Position numbers and translations under genes: made by a program. Source: CAIYRG01 sp964494505 (lineage in GTDB: Bacteria; Pseudomonadota; Alphaproteobacteria; Micropepsales; Micropepsaceae). Taken from it: a stretch of 42,519 nt of DNA. A model generated the notes under the pieces. It saw nothing but the letters and a program-made list of their open reading frames with translations, did not search any database and was not told the origin of the DNA. Positions 7,470-15,380 of this stretch are shown here, piece by piece. Within the stretch, counting starts at the first letter, position 1. Each line of letters opens with the position of its first letter. The stretch covers positions 1 to 42,519 of the forward strand of contig CAZBRO010000037.1 in NCBI GenBank assembly GCA_964494505.1. Direction: 5' to 3'.

Positions 7470-8396
7470 ATGAGCAAATCACGACACAAATCCGGCATGG
7501 CCGCCACGGCCGGCGCCGCGCTGCTGTTGGCGCTTTTGCCCGCTGCCGCGCCCGGACAGAATTTCCTGCCGACGCAAGACCGCACGCCGCCCTCCGGTCC
7601 CAAAGATTTGCCCGTCACCGCCTGGACGCCTGCGAAACTCGCGGACGGCCAGCCTGACGTCCAGGGCTTTTGGGAGCCTGACAAGCAAGGCACCTATTCG
7701 CTGACCGATCCGAGCAATGGCGGCGAGGGCGAAGTCATCCGCTTCCGCGAATTGTCCGATGCCGGAAAGCCCGTCCCCAAATGGCCGAGCCGCATCATCG
7801 ACCCTCCCGACGGACAAATTCCCTATCAGCCATGGGCACGGGAAAGACAGCGCTATATCGAGGCCAATATCCTTAATCCCACCGAGCAGCAATTCGTTGA
7901 TCCGATGGCGCGTTGCTTCCCCGACGGGCCGGTCAGGAACCCGCTATGGACCGGATTCCAGATTCAGCAGTTCCCCGGTTATGTCGTGATTACATTCGAT
8001 CAGAACCATACCTATCGGGTGATCCCGCTGGACGGCCGCCCGCATGTGCCAGCGAATATCAAACTCTGGATGGCAGATTCGCGCGGCCATTGGGAAGGCA
8101 AGACGCTTGTCATCGACGTTGCCAACAGCAATTCGAAAAGCCGCTTCGACAATATCGGCGATTTTGCCAGCGACAGTGTTCATGTCACCGAGCGCCTGAC
8201 CTTCGTGGACCCCAACACCATCAGCTACGAATGGCGGATCGAAGATCCGGGCGTCTTTACGCGGCCCTGGACGGTGTGGGCGAAATTCAACCGCGCCCAC
8301 AAGAACGAATCTGATTGGGAGCAATGGGAGCAGGCCTGCCATGAAGGCGAGCACAACGCGGAATCGCTGATCGACGGCGCCGCGAACGCCAACTAG
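7470..8396 (+). CDS. GDTLVVD-family exported protein (paralogue 2 of 8)
   Basis: A 308-residue exported protein. The start at 7470 has AAGAGGA upstream and a signal peptide (AALLLALLPAAAPGQ). Landmarks are PDVQGFWEP, the first cysteine in RCFPDGP, a core reading ADSRGHWEGKTLVID, a His in SVHVTERL, IEDPGVFTRPW and the second cysteine in QACHEGEH. It shares FTRPW with paralogue 1, so the two form a subgroup distinct from the KPDF-tailed copies. Its core replaces the first Gly of GDSxG with Ala. It lies 25 bases after paralogue 1 and 18 before the first DUF6644-like gene, within the P2 operon. Confidence 0.8.
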   Translation: MSKSRHKSGMAATAGAALLLALLPAAAPGQNFLPTQDRTPPSGPKDLPVTAWTPAKLADGQPDVQGFWEPDKQGTYSLTDPSNGGEGEVIRFRELSDAGKPVPKWPSRIIDPPDGQIPYQPWARERQRYIEANILNPTEQQFVDPMARCFPDGPVRNPLWTGFQIQQFPGYVVITFDQNHTYRVIPLDGRPHVPANIKLWMADSRGHWEGKTLVIDVANSNSKSRFDNIGDFASDSVHVTERLTFVDPNTISYEWRIEDPGVFTRPWTVWAKFNRAHKNESDWEQWEQACHEGEHNAESLIDGAANAN

Positions 8397-8414
8397 CCGG
8401 GATCTAGCGCACCC

Positions 8415-8906
8415 ATGAACCTGCTCGAAATTTGTCAGGCGATTCAGGACTCGGACATCGGTATGGCCCTGCTCGGATCGCAATATCTGTTTCCGATTAT
8501 CGAATCGGCCCATGTGCTGGGTCTTGCACTGTCTGTGGGTCTGCTTGCCATCGCCGATTTGCGTCTGATCGGGGCGTTCATGCGGCGTGAGCCGGTATCG
8601 GAAGTCTTGCAGCAATTGCGGCCATGGCTGCTTAGCGGATTCGCGCTGATGTTCGCGTCGGGCATCCTTCTCTTCTGGGCCGAAGCGGCGAAGGTCTATG
8701 TCAACCCGATGTTCCGCGTGAAGATGCTTTTTTTGCTTTTCGCCGGTCTTAATGCGCTGATCTTCGAATGGCGTTTGGGAGGCAAACTCTTCCTGTGGAA
8801 CGACCGGCCCGCGCCACCCTTCGGCGCCAAATTCGCGGGCTGGACTTCGCTAGTCTGCTGGACCGTGGTGATCCTCTGCGGACGCTGGGTCGCCTACCAA
8901 TTGTGA
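8415..8906 (+). CDS. DUF6644-like integral membrane protein, first of a pair
   Basis: A 163-residue inner-membrane protein with four predicted helices: around YLFPIIESAHVLGLALSVGL, WLLSGFALMFASGILLF, KMLFLLFAGLNALIF and LVCWTVVILCGRWVA. The ESAHVLGLAL motif with one intramembrane His, and FRVKML, match the family I know as DUF6644 (named from memory). Such proteins may bind haem b, but this is not established. At the position where its sister gene has a His in the third helix region (IHRK) this protein has Glu (FEWR). It overlaps the sister gene by one base (TGATG), so the two are translationally coupled and may form a heterodimer. Confidence 0.75.
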   Translation: MNLLEICQAIQDSDIGMALLGSQYLFPIIESAHVLGLALSVGLLAIADLRLIGAFMRREPVSEVLQQLRPWLLSGFALMFASGILLFWAEAAKVYVNPMFRVKMLFLLFAGLNALIFEWRLGGKLFLWNDRPAPPFGAKFAGWTSLVCWTVVILCGRWVAYQL

Positions 8907-9385
8907 TGCAGGCGATGCCACTTCTCCCGCTTTTCCAATGGTTCGAAGCAACAGCGGTCGGAACGGCCGTTTCCAAGTCTACGTATTTGTTTCCCTCCAT
9001 CGAAGTGGTGCATCTCTTGGGACTGACGTTGCTCCTGGGTGCGGTCCTCGTAATAAACATGCGCCTGCTGGGCCTCGGTATGAGGCGCCAATCGGTGCCG
9101 CAGGTATCGGAAGCGATGACGCCTCTCTTCTGGACGGGTGTGGGCACCGCGATTCTCACCGGTGCGGTCCTATTCCTGGCGGAGGCCGTGAAGTGCTATT
9201 TCAACGTGGCGTTCGCGTATAAAATGACGCTGCTGGCGCTCGCGCTGCTATTCCATATTACCATTCATCGCAAAGTGCGCATGTCTGCCGCGCCGAGTTC
9301 CGCGGCTGCCGCATCGGTCGCTATCATCTCGCTGGTTCTGTGGTTCGGGGTCGGGATCGCCGGCCGCTGGATCGGCTTCATTTAA
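8906..9385 (+). CDS. DUF6644-like integral membrane protein, second of a pair
   Basis: A 159-residue inner-membrane protein with about four helices. It shows EVVHLLGLTLLLGAVL with an intramembrane His, KMTLLALALLFHITIHRKV with two further His, and a final helix SLVLWFGVGIAGRWIGF. The ATG at 8906 shares its A with the stop codon of the preceding gene. Three His facing the membrane make it a better candidate for haem ligation than its sister. The next gene encodes a c-type cytochrome lipoprotein, so an electron-transfer role for the pair is reasonable but unproven. Confidence 0.75.
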   Translation: MQAMPLLPLFQWFEATAVGTAVSKSTYLFPSIEVVHLLGLTLLLGAVLVINMRLLGLGMRRQSVPQVSEAMTPLFWTGVGTAILTGAVLFLAEAVKCYFNVAFAYKMTLLALALLFHITIHRKVRMSAAPSSAAAASVAIISLVLWFGVGIAGRWIGFI

Positions 9386-9398
9386 ACGCGAGGTAACA

Positions 9399-9986
9399 AT
9401 GAAACACGGCATCTCCAAGTCTGCCGCCGCGTTTCTGATCTTCGGTCTTGGCGCTTGCGCGCGCAACGAGCCACCTTCTCCGGAGAAACCAGCCTCACCG
9501 TTCCGCCTCACGGCGACCATCCAGGACATTATGGATTCCGAGATCGATCCGGCAGCGGATTTTCTTTGGAATGCGGTGGGCAGCACCACGACCGCTGCAG
9601 GCTCGGAGGATCGCCAGCCTCGCTCCGAGGAACAGTGGCAAGCCGTCCGGCGCAGCGCCATCACGCTTACCGAAGCCCCCAATCTGCTTGTGATGGAGGG
9701 ACGCGAAGTGGCGGCAAAAGCAAACAAGCTCGAGGATTCCGGGACGCCAGGCATCGCTACACCGGATGAAATCCGCAGAGCCATCGATCAAAACCGAAAG
9801 ACGTTTGTCGAACTAGCAATGGGCCTGCAAAAGGCCGGCTTGCAGGCGCTTGCCGCCACGGACGCGAAGAATGTGGATAGCCTGATGGAAGCCGGCGCTC
9901 GGATCGACGAAGCCTGCGAAGCCTGCCATTTGCATTATTGGTATCCGAATGCACCCCGTCCGCCGGTGCCACCGAATACGCCGTGA
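9399..9986 (+). CDS. Lipoprotein cytochrome c, class II-like
   Basis: A 195-residue lipoprotein. The lipobox LGAC places the lipidated Cys at residue 20. A single haem-binding CEACH (173-177) lies close to the C-terminus and is followed by LHYWYP and a proline-rich tail. A C-terminal CxxCH after a mostly helical chain is the layout of class II (cytochrome c'-type) proteins. It should be anchored in the periplasm and could exchange electrons with the adjacent DUF6644-like pair. A GAGGT ribosome binding site precedes the ATG. It is the last gene of the P2 operon. No clear terminator follows before promoter P3. Confidence 0.8.
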   Translation: MKHGISKSAAAFLIFGLGACARNEPPSPEKPASPFRLTATIQDIMDSEIDPAADFLWNAVGSTTTAAGSEDRQPRSEEQWQAVRRSAITLTEAPNLLVMEGREVAAKANKLEDSGTPGIATPDEIRRAIDQNRKTFVELAMGLQKAGLQALAATDAKNVDSLMEAGARIDEACEACHLHYWYPNAPRPPVPPNTP

Positions 9987-9998
9987 TCGGCCGCAGGC

Positions 9999-10014
9999 TG
10001 TTGGGAGGCCAACA
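9999..10014. promoter_or_regulatory. Candidate activator site upstream of P3
   Basis: TGTTGG-GAGG-CCAACA is a perfect 6-base inverted repeat about 184 bases upstream of the predicted P3 start. It shares TGTT/AACA half-sites with the palindromes upstream of P2. Alone it would be weak evidence. Confidence 0.3.
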
Positions 10015-10163
10015 AATTGGTCTCACCGCCTGCTGCGATCGGGACAGTGCATGGAGCCTGCGGACGTACAGCGAATGGCGAAGGCGAGAACCCACACAGA
10101 AAGGAACGTGTTTCCAGCGGTTTTTTCGCTGCCTCCCAAGAATCATGCCCTTCCGTTCATCCG

Positions 10164-10179
10164 TGGCACGATTGCTGCT
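10164..10179 (+). promoter_or_regulatory. Sigma-54 (-24/-12) promoter P3 of the ssu-type operon
   Basis: TGGCACG-ATTG-CTGCT continues TTAG and differs from P2 at only one position in the element. The predicted transcript start is near 10190, about 34 bases before the ssuD start codon. Confidence 0.82.
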
Positions 10180-10223
10180 TAGGAAGCTTCAGGGGCGGCG
10201 ATTCCACCTTGGTGAGCACGGTC

Positions 10224-11366
10224 ATGGGTCTCGACATTTACTGGTTCCTACCGTCGTCCGGCGACAGCCGTTATCTCGGCAAGACCAAATATGGCCGGCT
10301 GGTCAGCAACGAATATCTCAGTCAAGTGGCGGTCGCTGCCGACACGCTTGGCTATGAGGGCATTCTGATTCCGACCGGCGTCGGCTGCGAAGATCCCTGG
10401 GTGACCGCGGCAACGCTCGCTCCAGTGACGCGCCGGTTGCAATTGCTGGTCGCTTTTCGTCCGAGTCTGCTGCTGCCCGGTGTCGCCGCGCGCATGGCCG
10501 CTTCACTCGATCGAGCCTCCGGTGGCCGTCTGCAAGTGAATATCGTGCCCGGCGGCGATGCAGCGGAATTGGCCGCCGATGGCGTGAAACTGTCGCATGA
10601 CGAGCGCTATGAAGAGGCCGACGAGTTCCTCACCATCTGGAAAGCGCTGCTGTCGGGCGAGAGGCTCGATCATCATGGCAAGCACTTCGATCTTACTGCC
10701 GCGCGCAGCATCTTCGCGCCGGTTCAAAAACCCTATCCTCCCGTCTATTTCGGCGGCTCCTCGCCCGCGGCTCATGAGCTCGCAGCCAGGCATGTTGATA
10801 CCTATCTCACCTGGGGCGAGCCGCCCGACGCCGTGGCAGCGAAGATCAAGGATGTCCGTGCACGTGCCGCGGAGCGCGGCCGCACGCTGCGGGTGGGGGT
10901 AAGGCTGCACGTCATCGTGCGCGAGACAGAGGCGGAAGCTTGGAATGCTGCCGATGAGCTGATCAGCCGGCTGGACGACGCTACGGTCGCCAAAGCCCAG
11001 GCCCATTTCGCCGCCATGGACTCGGAAGGCCAACGCCGGATGGCAGCTCTTCATAAGGGGCGGCGCGAAAAACTCGAGATCAGCCGCAATTTGTGGGCGG
11101 GGGTAGGCCTCGTGCGCGGCGGAGCCGGGACGTCACTCGTTGGCGACCCGGACACCGTCGCGGCGCGGCTGAAGGAATATGCCGATCTCGGCGTCGATAA
11201 TTTTATCCTGTCCGGCTATCCGCATCTCGAAGAGGCCTATCGATTCGCGGAACTGGTTTTTCCATTGCTTCCAGGTAAGAGGCGCGAATCCACGGAAGGC
11301 GTGAGCTTTACCGGCGGTCCTTTCGATGCCGTTTTGCAGGACGCGATCAAAGTCTCTCAGAGCTAG
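10224..11366 (+). CDS. ssuD: FMNH2-dependent alkanesulfonate monooxygenase SsuD
   Basis: A flavin-dependent enzyme of the bacterial luciferase superfamily that uses FMNH2 and O2 to cleave the C-S bond of alkanesulfonates, giving sulfite and an aldehyde. The product is 380 residues, matching the E. coli enzyme (381). Conserved segments include WFLPSSGDSRYLG at the start, IPTGVGCEDPW with C55 (Cys54 in E. coli), PVYFGGSS, YLTWGEPP, RLHVIVRETEAEAW, the substrate-loop segment GLVRGGAGTSLVGDP and SGYPHLEEAYR. The start at 10224 has GGTGA upstream and matches the family start; longer in-frame extensions do not look like the family. It is the first gene behind promoter P3, with ssuE at the operon's end supplying reduced flavin. 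Confidence 0.95.
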   Translation: MGLDIYWFLPSSGDSRYLGKTKYGRLVSNEYLSQVAVAADTLGYEGILIPTGVGCEDPWVTAATLAPVTRRLQLLVAFRPSLLLPGVAARMAASLDRASGGRLQVNIVPGGDAAELAADGVKLSHDERYEEADEFLTIWKALLSGERLDHHGKHFDLTAARSIFAPVQKPYPPVYFGGSSPAAHELAARHVDTYLTWGEPPDAVAAKIKDVRARAAERGRTLRVGVRLHVIVRETEAEAWNAADELISRLDDATVAKAQAHFAAMDSEGQRRMAALHKGRREKLEISRNLWAGVGLVRGGAGTSLVGDPDTVAARLKEYADLGVDNFILSGYPHLEEAYRFAELVFPLLPGKRRESTEGVSFTGGPFDAVLQDAIKVSQS

Positions 11367-11406
11367 GAGGCCGGCGCGGGCATGCTTCATGCCGCGGCAA
11401 AGTCCC

Positions 11407-12258
11407 ATGACCAAGATCATCGATATGCGCAGCCGTCCGTCATTCCTGCACGATTTCTACGGCGCAACGCCGGGCAGCAAAGAATACGAAACCGTCTGCT
11501 GGCTCAATCGCCGGACCGGCTCGGCGGATGACCGCCATTTCGTGCGCTCACGCACGCCGGAGGGTTTCGTAGCAGAAATTCGTGAGAGCGGCATCTCAGC
11601 TGCGGTTGTCGTAGGGCGCGAGACGCCGGCGCTTACCGTTTCCAACGATCGCATTTACGACCTCACGTCCCGCTATGACGAATTGGTCGGCATCGGTTCG
11701 GTGAACCCGCAAGTGCGGAGCGCCGGCGGCACGGCCGTGGAAATCCGGCGCGCCATGAATGAACTGAGGCTCGCCGGTATTAACATCGAGCCTGGCTTCG
11801 GGGCGCCGCCCTTGAAGGCTGACGATTCCGTCCTGTTCCCGGTCTACGAAACCTGCTCCGACCTCGGCGTACCCGTTTGCCTGATGTCGGGACCGACCTC
11901 ACCGGGGCTGGAACTGACCGATCCCGCACCTGTGGGGCGCGTGGCCGCGGCTTTCCCGGACCTGCGGATCGTCTGTTATCACGGTTTCTATCCGTACACG
12001 AATGAAATGATCGGGATAGCATTTCGTTATGAGAACGTGTTCGTGGTTCCGGACATGTACATTTTCCTGCCCGGCGGCCGTCTCTATGTGGAAGCGGGCA
12101 ACGGCTTCATGCGGGAGCAATTGCTGTTCGGAACCTCCTATCCCTTCCGCGCCATGAAGCAGACGGTGGACGATTTCATCGCGCTCGGCTGGCGCGACGA
12201 TGTTCTCGATCTCGTGCTGCACAAGAACGCCGAACGCGTATTGGGGAGAAAGCAATGA
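11407..12258 (+). CDS. Amidohydrolase-2-family protein lacking usual metal ligands
   Basis: A 283-residue TIM-barrel protein related to COG2159 amidohydrolases/decarboxylases. The family normally starts with D-x-H-x-H; here the strand reads IIDMRSRPSF, so both His are Arg. The usual GSDYP near the end is GTSYPF, so the last Asp ligand is also lost. The barrel His in CYHGFYPY is kept. It may therefore be a non-metal lyase, a binding protein or an enzyme with a new active site. An in-frame ATG at 11389 is an alternative start, with AGGAG overlapping the ssuD stop. The stop overlaps the next start by ATGA, so it is coupled to the SfnB/DszC-like gene and probably acts in the same pathway. Confidence 0.75.
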   Translation: MTKIIDMRSRPSFLHDFYGATPGSKEYETVCWLNRRTGSADDRHFVRSRTPEGFVAEIRESGISAAVVVGRETPALTVSNDRIYDLTSRYDELVGIGSVNPQVRSAGGTAVEIRRAMNELRLAGINIEPGFGAPPLKADDSVLFPVYETCSDLGVPVCLMSGPTSPGLELTDPAPVGRVAAAFPDLRIVCYHGFYPYTNEMIGIAFRYENVFVVPDMYIFLPGGRLYVEAGNGFMREQLLFGTSYPFRAMKQTVDDFIALGWRDDVLDLVLHKNAERVLGRKQ

Positions 12259-13496
12259 GTTTCGCGAGCGAACCCGACAGCGTTCTCGGCACGGCCTCGT
12301 TCTCAAAGCCGCCGGCTGCCACCAAGGTGAACCCAGAATCGCGACCCGCACGCGTTGCGGCATTGATCGAAGACTTCGCCTCGACGGCGGCGGAACGCGA
12401 CAAGAAAGGCGGAACGGCCAAACGCGAGCGCGATCTGATCCGCGAGAGCGGACTTCTGGGACTGATCGTTTCCGAGGAGTTGGGCGGCGCCGGAAGCAAT
12501 CTCAGCGAAGCCCTTACGATCACGCGCCAGATGGCGCAGGCCGACAGTGCGCTCGCGCATCTTTTTGCGTTTCATCATTTCATGCTCGCGACGCTGCAAC
12601 TGTTCGGTCCCAAAGCTCAATGGGCGCCATTATTCGAGCGGACCGCACGCCAACGAATGTTTTGGGGCAACACCCTGAATCCGCTGGATCGCACGACAGT
12701 CATCGCGCCCGGTTCAAATGGCGCTCATCTCGTCAACGGTACCAAGAGCTTCTGCTCGGGCGCCACAGATTCCGATATGCTGATAGTATCGGCCCTCACT
12801 CCCGGAGATGCACGTTTCGTTGTGGCGGCGATTCCGACTTCACGTCCGGGAATCACCATCCATGACGATTGGGACAACATCGGACAGCGCCAGACCGACA
12901 GCGGCAGGGTGTCCTTCAACAATGTGATGGTCATGGAAGACGAAATCCTGCGGCAGCCGGGGCCGCTGGGCTCGCCCTTTGCTACGTTGCGTTCCTGCCT
13001 CGGCCAGTTGATCCTGACCAATATCTATATCGGCATTGCGGAAGGGGCGCTGGCGCAAGCGGTCCGCTATGCAACCGAACTCGCGCGCCCGTGGTTCGCT
13101 TCGCGAGTCGAGAACGTAAGCGAGGACCCCTATATTCTACACAATTTCGGCGAATATTGGGTGGAGATTGCCGGTGCCGGCGCGCTGACCGAGCGCGCGC
13201 AGCAATTATTCCAAGCCGCATTCGATCTCGGTGATGCCGTGACACCGGCGCTTCGCGGCGAGGCCGCCGTCGCAATTGCAACCGCCAAAGTGGCAAGCTC
13301 TAGGGCGGCGCTGAATGTCAGCAGCCGGATTTTCGAGGTTCTTGGCGCGCGCGCAACCGCGGGCAGGTTGGGGTTGGACCGCTTCTGGCGGAATGCGCGG
13401 ACTCACACGCTGCACGATCCCGTCGATTACAAGCTGCGAGAAATCGGCGCGTGGTCTCTCGGCGGGAAGCTTCCGGAGCCCTCATTCTATTCCTGA
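12255..13496 (+). CDS. SfnB/DszC-like flavoprotein (acyl-CoA dehydrogenase fold)
   Basis: A 413-residue flavoprotein of the acyl-CoA dehydrogenase superfamily, in the group of flavin-dependent monooxygenases acting on organosulfur compounds (DszC, SfnB). It shows EELGGAGSNLSEAL, the active-site region FWGNTLNPLDRTTV, VNGTKSFCSGATDSDM and the C-terminal RNARTHTLHDPVDYKLREI that is typical of DszC/SfnB proteins. True acyl-CoA dehydrogenases have a catalytic Glu and different C-terminus. Reduced flavin would come from the SsuE-like reductase downstream. It could oxidise a sulfide, sulfone or sulfonate ahead of, or in parallel with, SsuD. Its start overlaps the previous stop by ATGA. Confidence 0.85.
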   Translation: MSFASEPDSVLGTASFSKPPAATKVNPESRPARVAALIEDFASTAAERDKKGGTAKRERDLIRESGLLGLIVSEELGGAGSNLSEALTITRQMAQADSALAHLFAFHHFMLATLQLFGPKAQWAPLFERTARQRMFWGNTLNPLDRTTVIAPGSNGAHLVNGTKSFCSGATDSDMLIVSALTPGDARFVVAAIPTSRPGITIHDDWDNIGQRQTDSGRVSFNNVMVMEDEILRQPGPLGSPFATLRSCLGQLILTNIYIGIAEGALAQAVRYATELARPWFASRVENVSEDPYILHNFGEYWVEIAGAGALTERAQQLFQAAFDLGDAVTPALRGEAAVAIATAKVASSRAALNVSSRIFEVLGARATAGRLGLDRFWRNARTHTLHDPVDYKLREIGAWSLGGKLPEPSFYS

Positions 13497-13535
13497 GCTG
13501 GGGATGACCGCTCGATGCTGTTTTGAGGATTGCTC

Positions 13536-14528
13536 ATGAGTTGGAATCGCTTTTGCCGTGGGTTGAAGGAAATGGGCGCCGCTTTGCTCCTTTCCTGTCT
13601 CGCGATGTATGCGCCGGCGGTGCGGGCGGCGGAACAACCCAAAGCCATTCGGCTTGACTACGCCTATTATTCGCCGCCAAGCCTCGTGCTGAAGCATTTC
13701 GGGTGGGCCGAGCAGGATTTCAAACGCGACTCGATTCCCGTGAAATGGGTATTGAGCACGGGAAGCAATCGCGCCCTGGAATTCCTGAACAGCGGCAGCG
13801 TGGATTTCGGTTCAACCGCGGGACTTGCCTCGGTTCTGAGCCGTGCCAACGGCAATCCCATCAAGGCGGTTTACGTCTATTCGCGTCCGGAATGGACGGC
13901 TCTGGTCGTAGCGAAGGATTCGCCGATCCGTACCGTTTCCGATTTGAAGGGTAAGAAGATCGCTGCCGCCAAAGGCACCGACGCCTATCTGTTTATGCTT
14001 CGAAGCCTGCACCAATTCGGTCTCAATCGCAGCGACATCGAGCATGTGAGCCTGCAGCACGCCGACGGCCGCACCGCGCTCGAACAGCGACGGGTGGATG
14101 CCTGGGCGGGGCTCGATCCGATGATGGCGGCAAGCCAATTGGAAAGCGGTTCCCGCCTCCTCTATCGCAACGTCAATTTCAATACTTACGGGTTTCTGAA
14201 CACGACGGACGCATTCGCAAAGCGCTACCCGGACACCGTAAAGCGCATTATCGGATTGTACGAAAAGGCACGTCTGTGGATTCTTGCCCACCCGGATGAC
14301 ACCGCGAAATTGCTTTCAGAAGAAGCGAAAATTTCGCTCGACGCGGCGAAGTTGCAGCTTAGCCGGAATGATTTCACCCATGCCCTGCCCACGCGCGAAC
14401 ATATTGAGGCGCTGAAAGCCGCTGCTCCGATTCTTCTGGAGGAAGACCTCGTCAAGAAAGGTACCGACGTCGGCAAGGCTATCGACGAGCTTGTCGATCC
14501 CCGCTTCGCCTCCGCAGTCGTCCGCTAA
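13536..14528 (+). CDS. ssuA: Sulfonate ABC transporter substrate-binding protein SsuA
   Basis: A 330-residue periplasmic binding protein of the nitrate/sulfonate/taurine type. It has a signal peptide ending near AVRAAEQP, then IRLDYAYYSPPSLVLKHFG, the ligand-site regions STGSNRALEFLNSGSVDFG and VYVYSRPEWTALVV, and SDLKGKKIAAAKGTDAYLF, which are typical of SsuA/TauA proteins. The start at 13536 follows GAGGA by six bases. The DszB desulfinase shares this fold, but an export signal and adjacent permease and ATPase genes favour transport. The permease gene begins four bases after the stop. Confidence 0.9.
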   Translation: MSWNRFCRGLKEMGAALLLSCLAMYAPAVRAAEQPKAIRLDYAYYSPPSLVLKHFGWAEQDFKRDSIPVKWVLSTGSNRALEFLNSGSVDFGSTAGLASVLSRANGNPIKAVYVYSRPEWTALVVAKDSPIRTVSDLKGKKIAAAKGTDAYLFMLRSLHQFGLNRSDIEHVSLQHADGRTALEQRRVDAWAGLDPMMAASQLESGSRLLYRNVNFNTYGFLNTTDAFAKRYPDTVKRIIGLYEKARLWILAHPDDTAKLLSEEAKISLDAAKLQLSRNDFTHALPTREHIEALKAAAPILLEEDLVKKGTDVGKAIDELVDPRFASAVVR

Positions 14529-14532
14529 CCCT

Positions 14533-15375
14533 ATGGCGAGCGTGCCCGCAGAATTGCCTTTCGCGCCCACCAATGGCTTTGTTCCCGGGCCTTTGCGCCG
14601 GGGCTCCAATGTCATGGCGTGGGCGCAGGGCGCGATTCTGCCATCGCTTCTGCTTCTGCTTTGGGAAGGGACGGTGAGAGCCGGATGGATCGCGCCTAAT
14701 CTTCTGCCGCCTCCAACCGCGCTCGTTGCCACTTTGAAAGACCTCGCGGCCAATGGTGAAATCTTCCGCCATATTGCGGTCAGCAGCCTTAGGGTTCTAA
14801 TCGGCTTCTCCATCGGGGCCGCCGCGGCTGTGGTCGTGGGCGCGGTTATCGGACTTTCGCGGCGAGCCGAAGCGCTTGTCGACCCCACCTTTCAGGCCGT
14901 GCGCGCCATTCCGTCCCTGGCATGGGTACCGCTGCTGCTGCTCTGGTTCGGAATCGACGAGCTTCCGAAAATCATCCTGATCGCCATCGGCGCCTTTTTC
15001 CCTGTCTATCTCAATTTGGTTTCGGGCATCCACAATGTCGATCGCAAACTCGTGGAACTTGGCGCGGTCCACGGACTGACGGGCACAGGGCTGGTTTGGC
15101 GGATTCTTCTTCCTGCGGCGCTGCCGTCCCTGTTCGTGGGCCTCAGGTCCGGTTTGTCATTGTCATGGATGTTCCTGGTCGCCGCCGAACTGATCGCTGC
15201 GACCGAAGGTCTTGGGTATTTGCTCACAGATGGACGGGAAACGGGCCGGGCCGACCTGGTCATTATCGCAATCGTGACGCTCGCTGTCCTGGGAAAGCTG
15301 AGCGATGGCGTGCTGAGCTGGTTGGAGCATCGGCTTCTTGCCTGGCGCGATGTCTACAAGACAAGCGAAGCATAA
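14533..15375 (+). CDS. ssuC: Sulfonate ABC transporter permease SsuC
   Basis: A 280-residue inner-membrane permease with about six helices. It begins with a cytoplasmic tail, then ILPSLLLLLWEGTVRAGWI and the LLPPPTALVATL segment common to sulfonate/taurine permeases. The EAA-loop region reads ELGAVHGLTGTGLVWRILLPAALPSLFVGL and contacts the ATPase. The ATG at 14533 is four bases after ssuA. The operon position and sequence identify it as the membrane partner of SsuA and SsuB. Confidence 0.92.
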   Translation: MASVPAELPFAPTNGFVPGPLRRGSNVMAWAQGAILPSLLLLLWEGTVRAGWIAPNLLPPPTALVATLKDLAANGEIFRHIAVSSLRVLIGFSIGAAAAVVVGAVIGLSRRAEALVDPTFQAVRAIPSLAWVPLLLLWFGIDELPKIILIAIGAFFPVYLNLVSGIHNVDRKLVELGAVHGLTGTGLVWRILLPAALPSLFVGLRSGLSLSWMFLVAAELIAATEGLGYLLTDGRETGRADLVIIAIVTLAVLGKLSDGVLSWLEHRLLAWRDVYKTSEA

Positions 15376-15380
15376 GCGCA

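Noticed and set aside
13536..14528. Possibility that the SsuA-like protein is a DszB-type desulfinase
   Set aside because: It has an export signal and is followed at once by permease and ATPase genes, so a transport role is far more likely.
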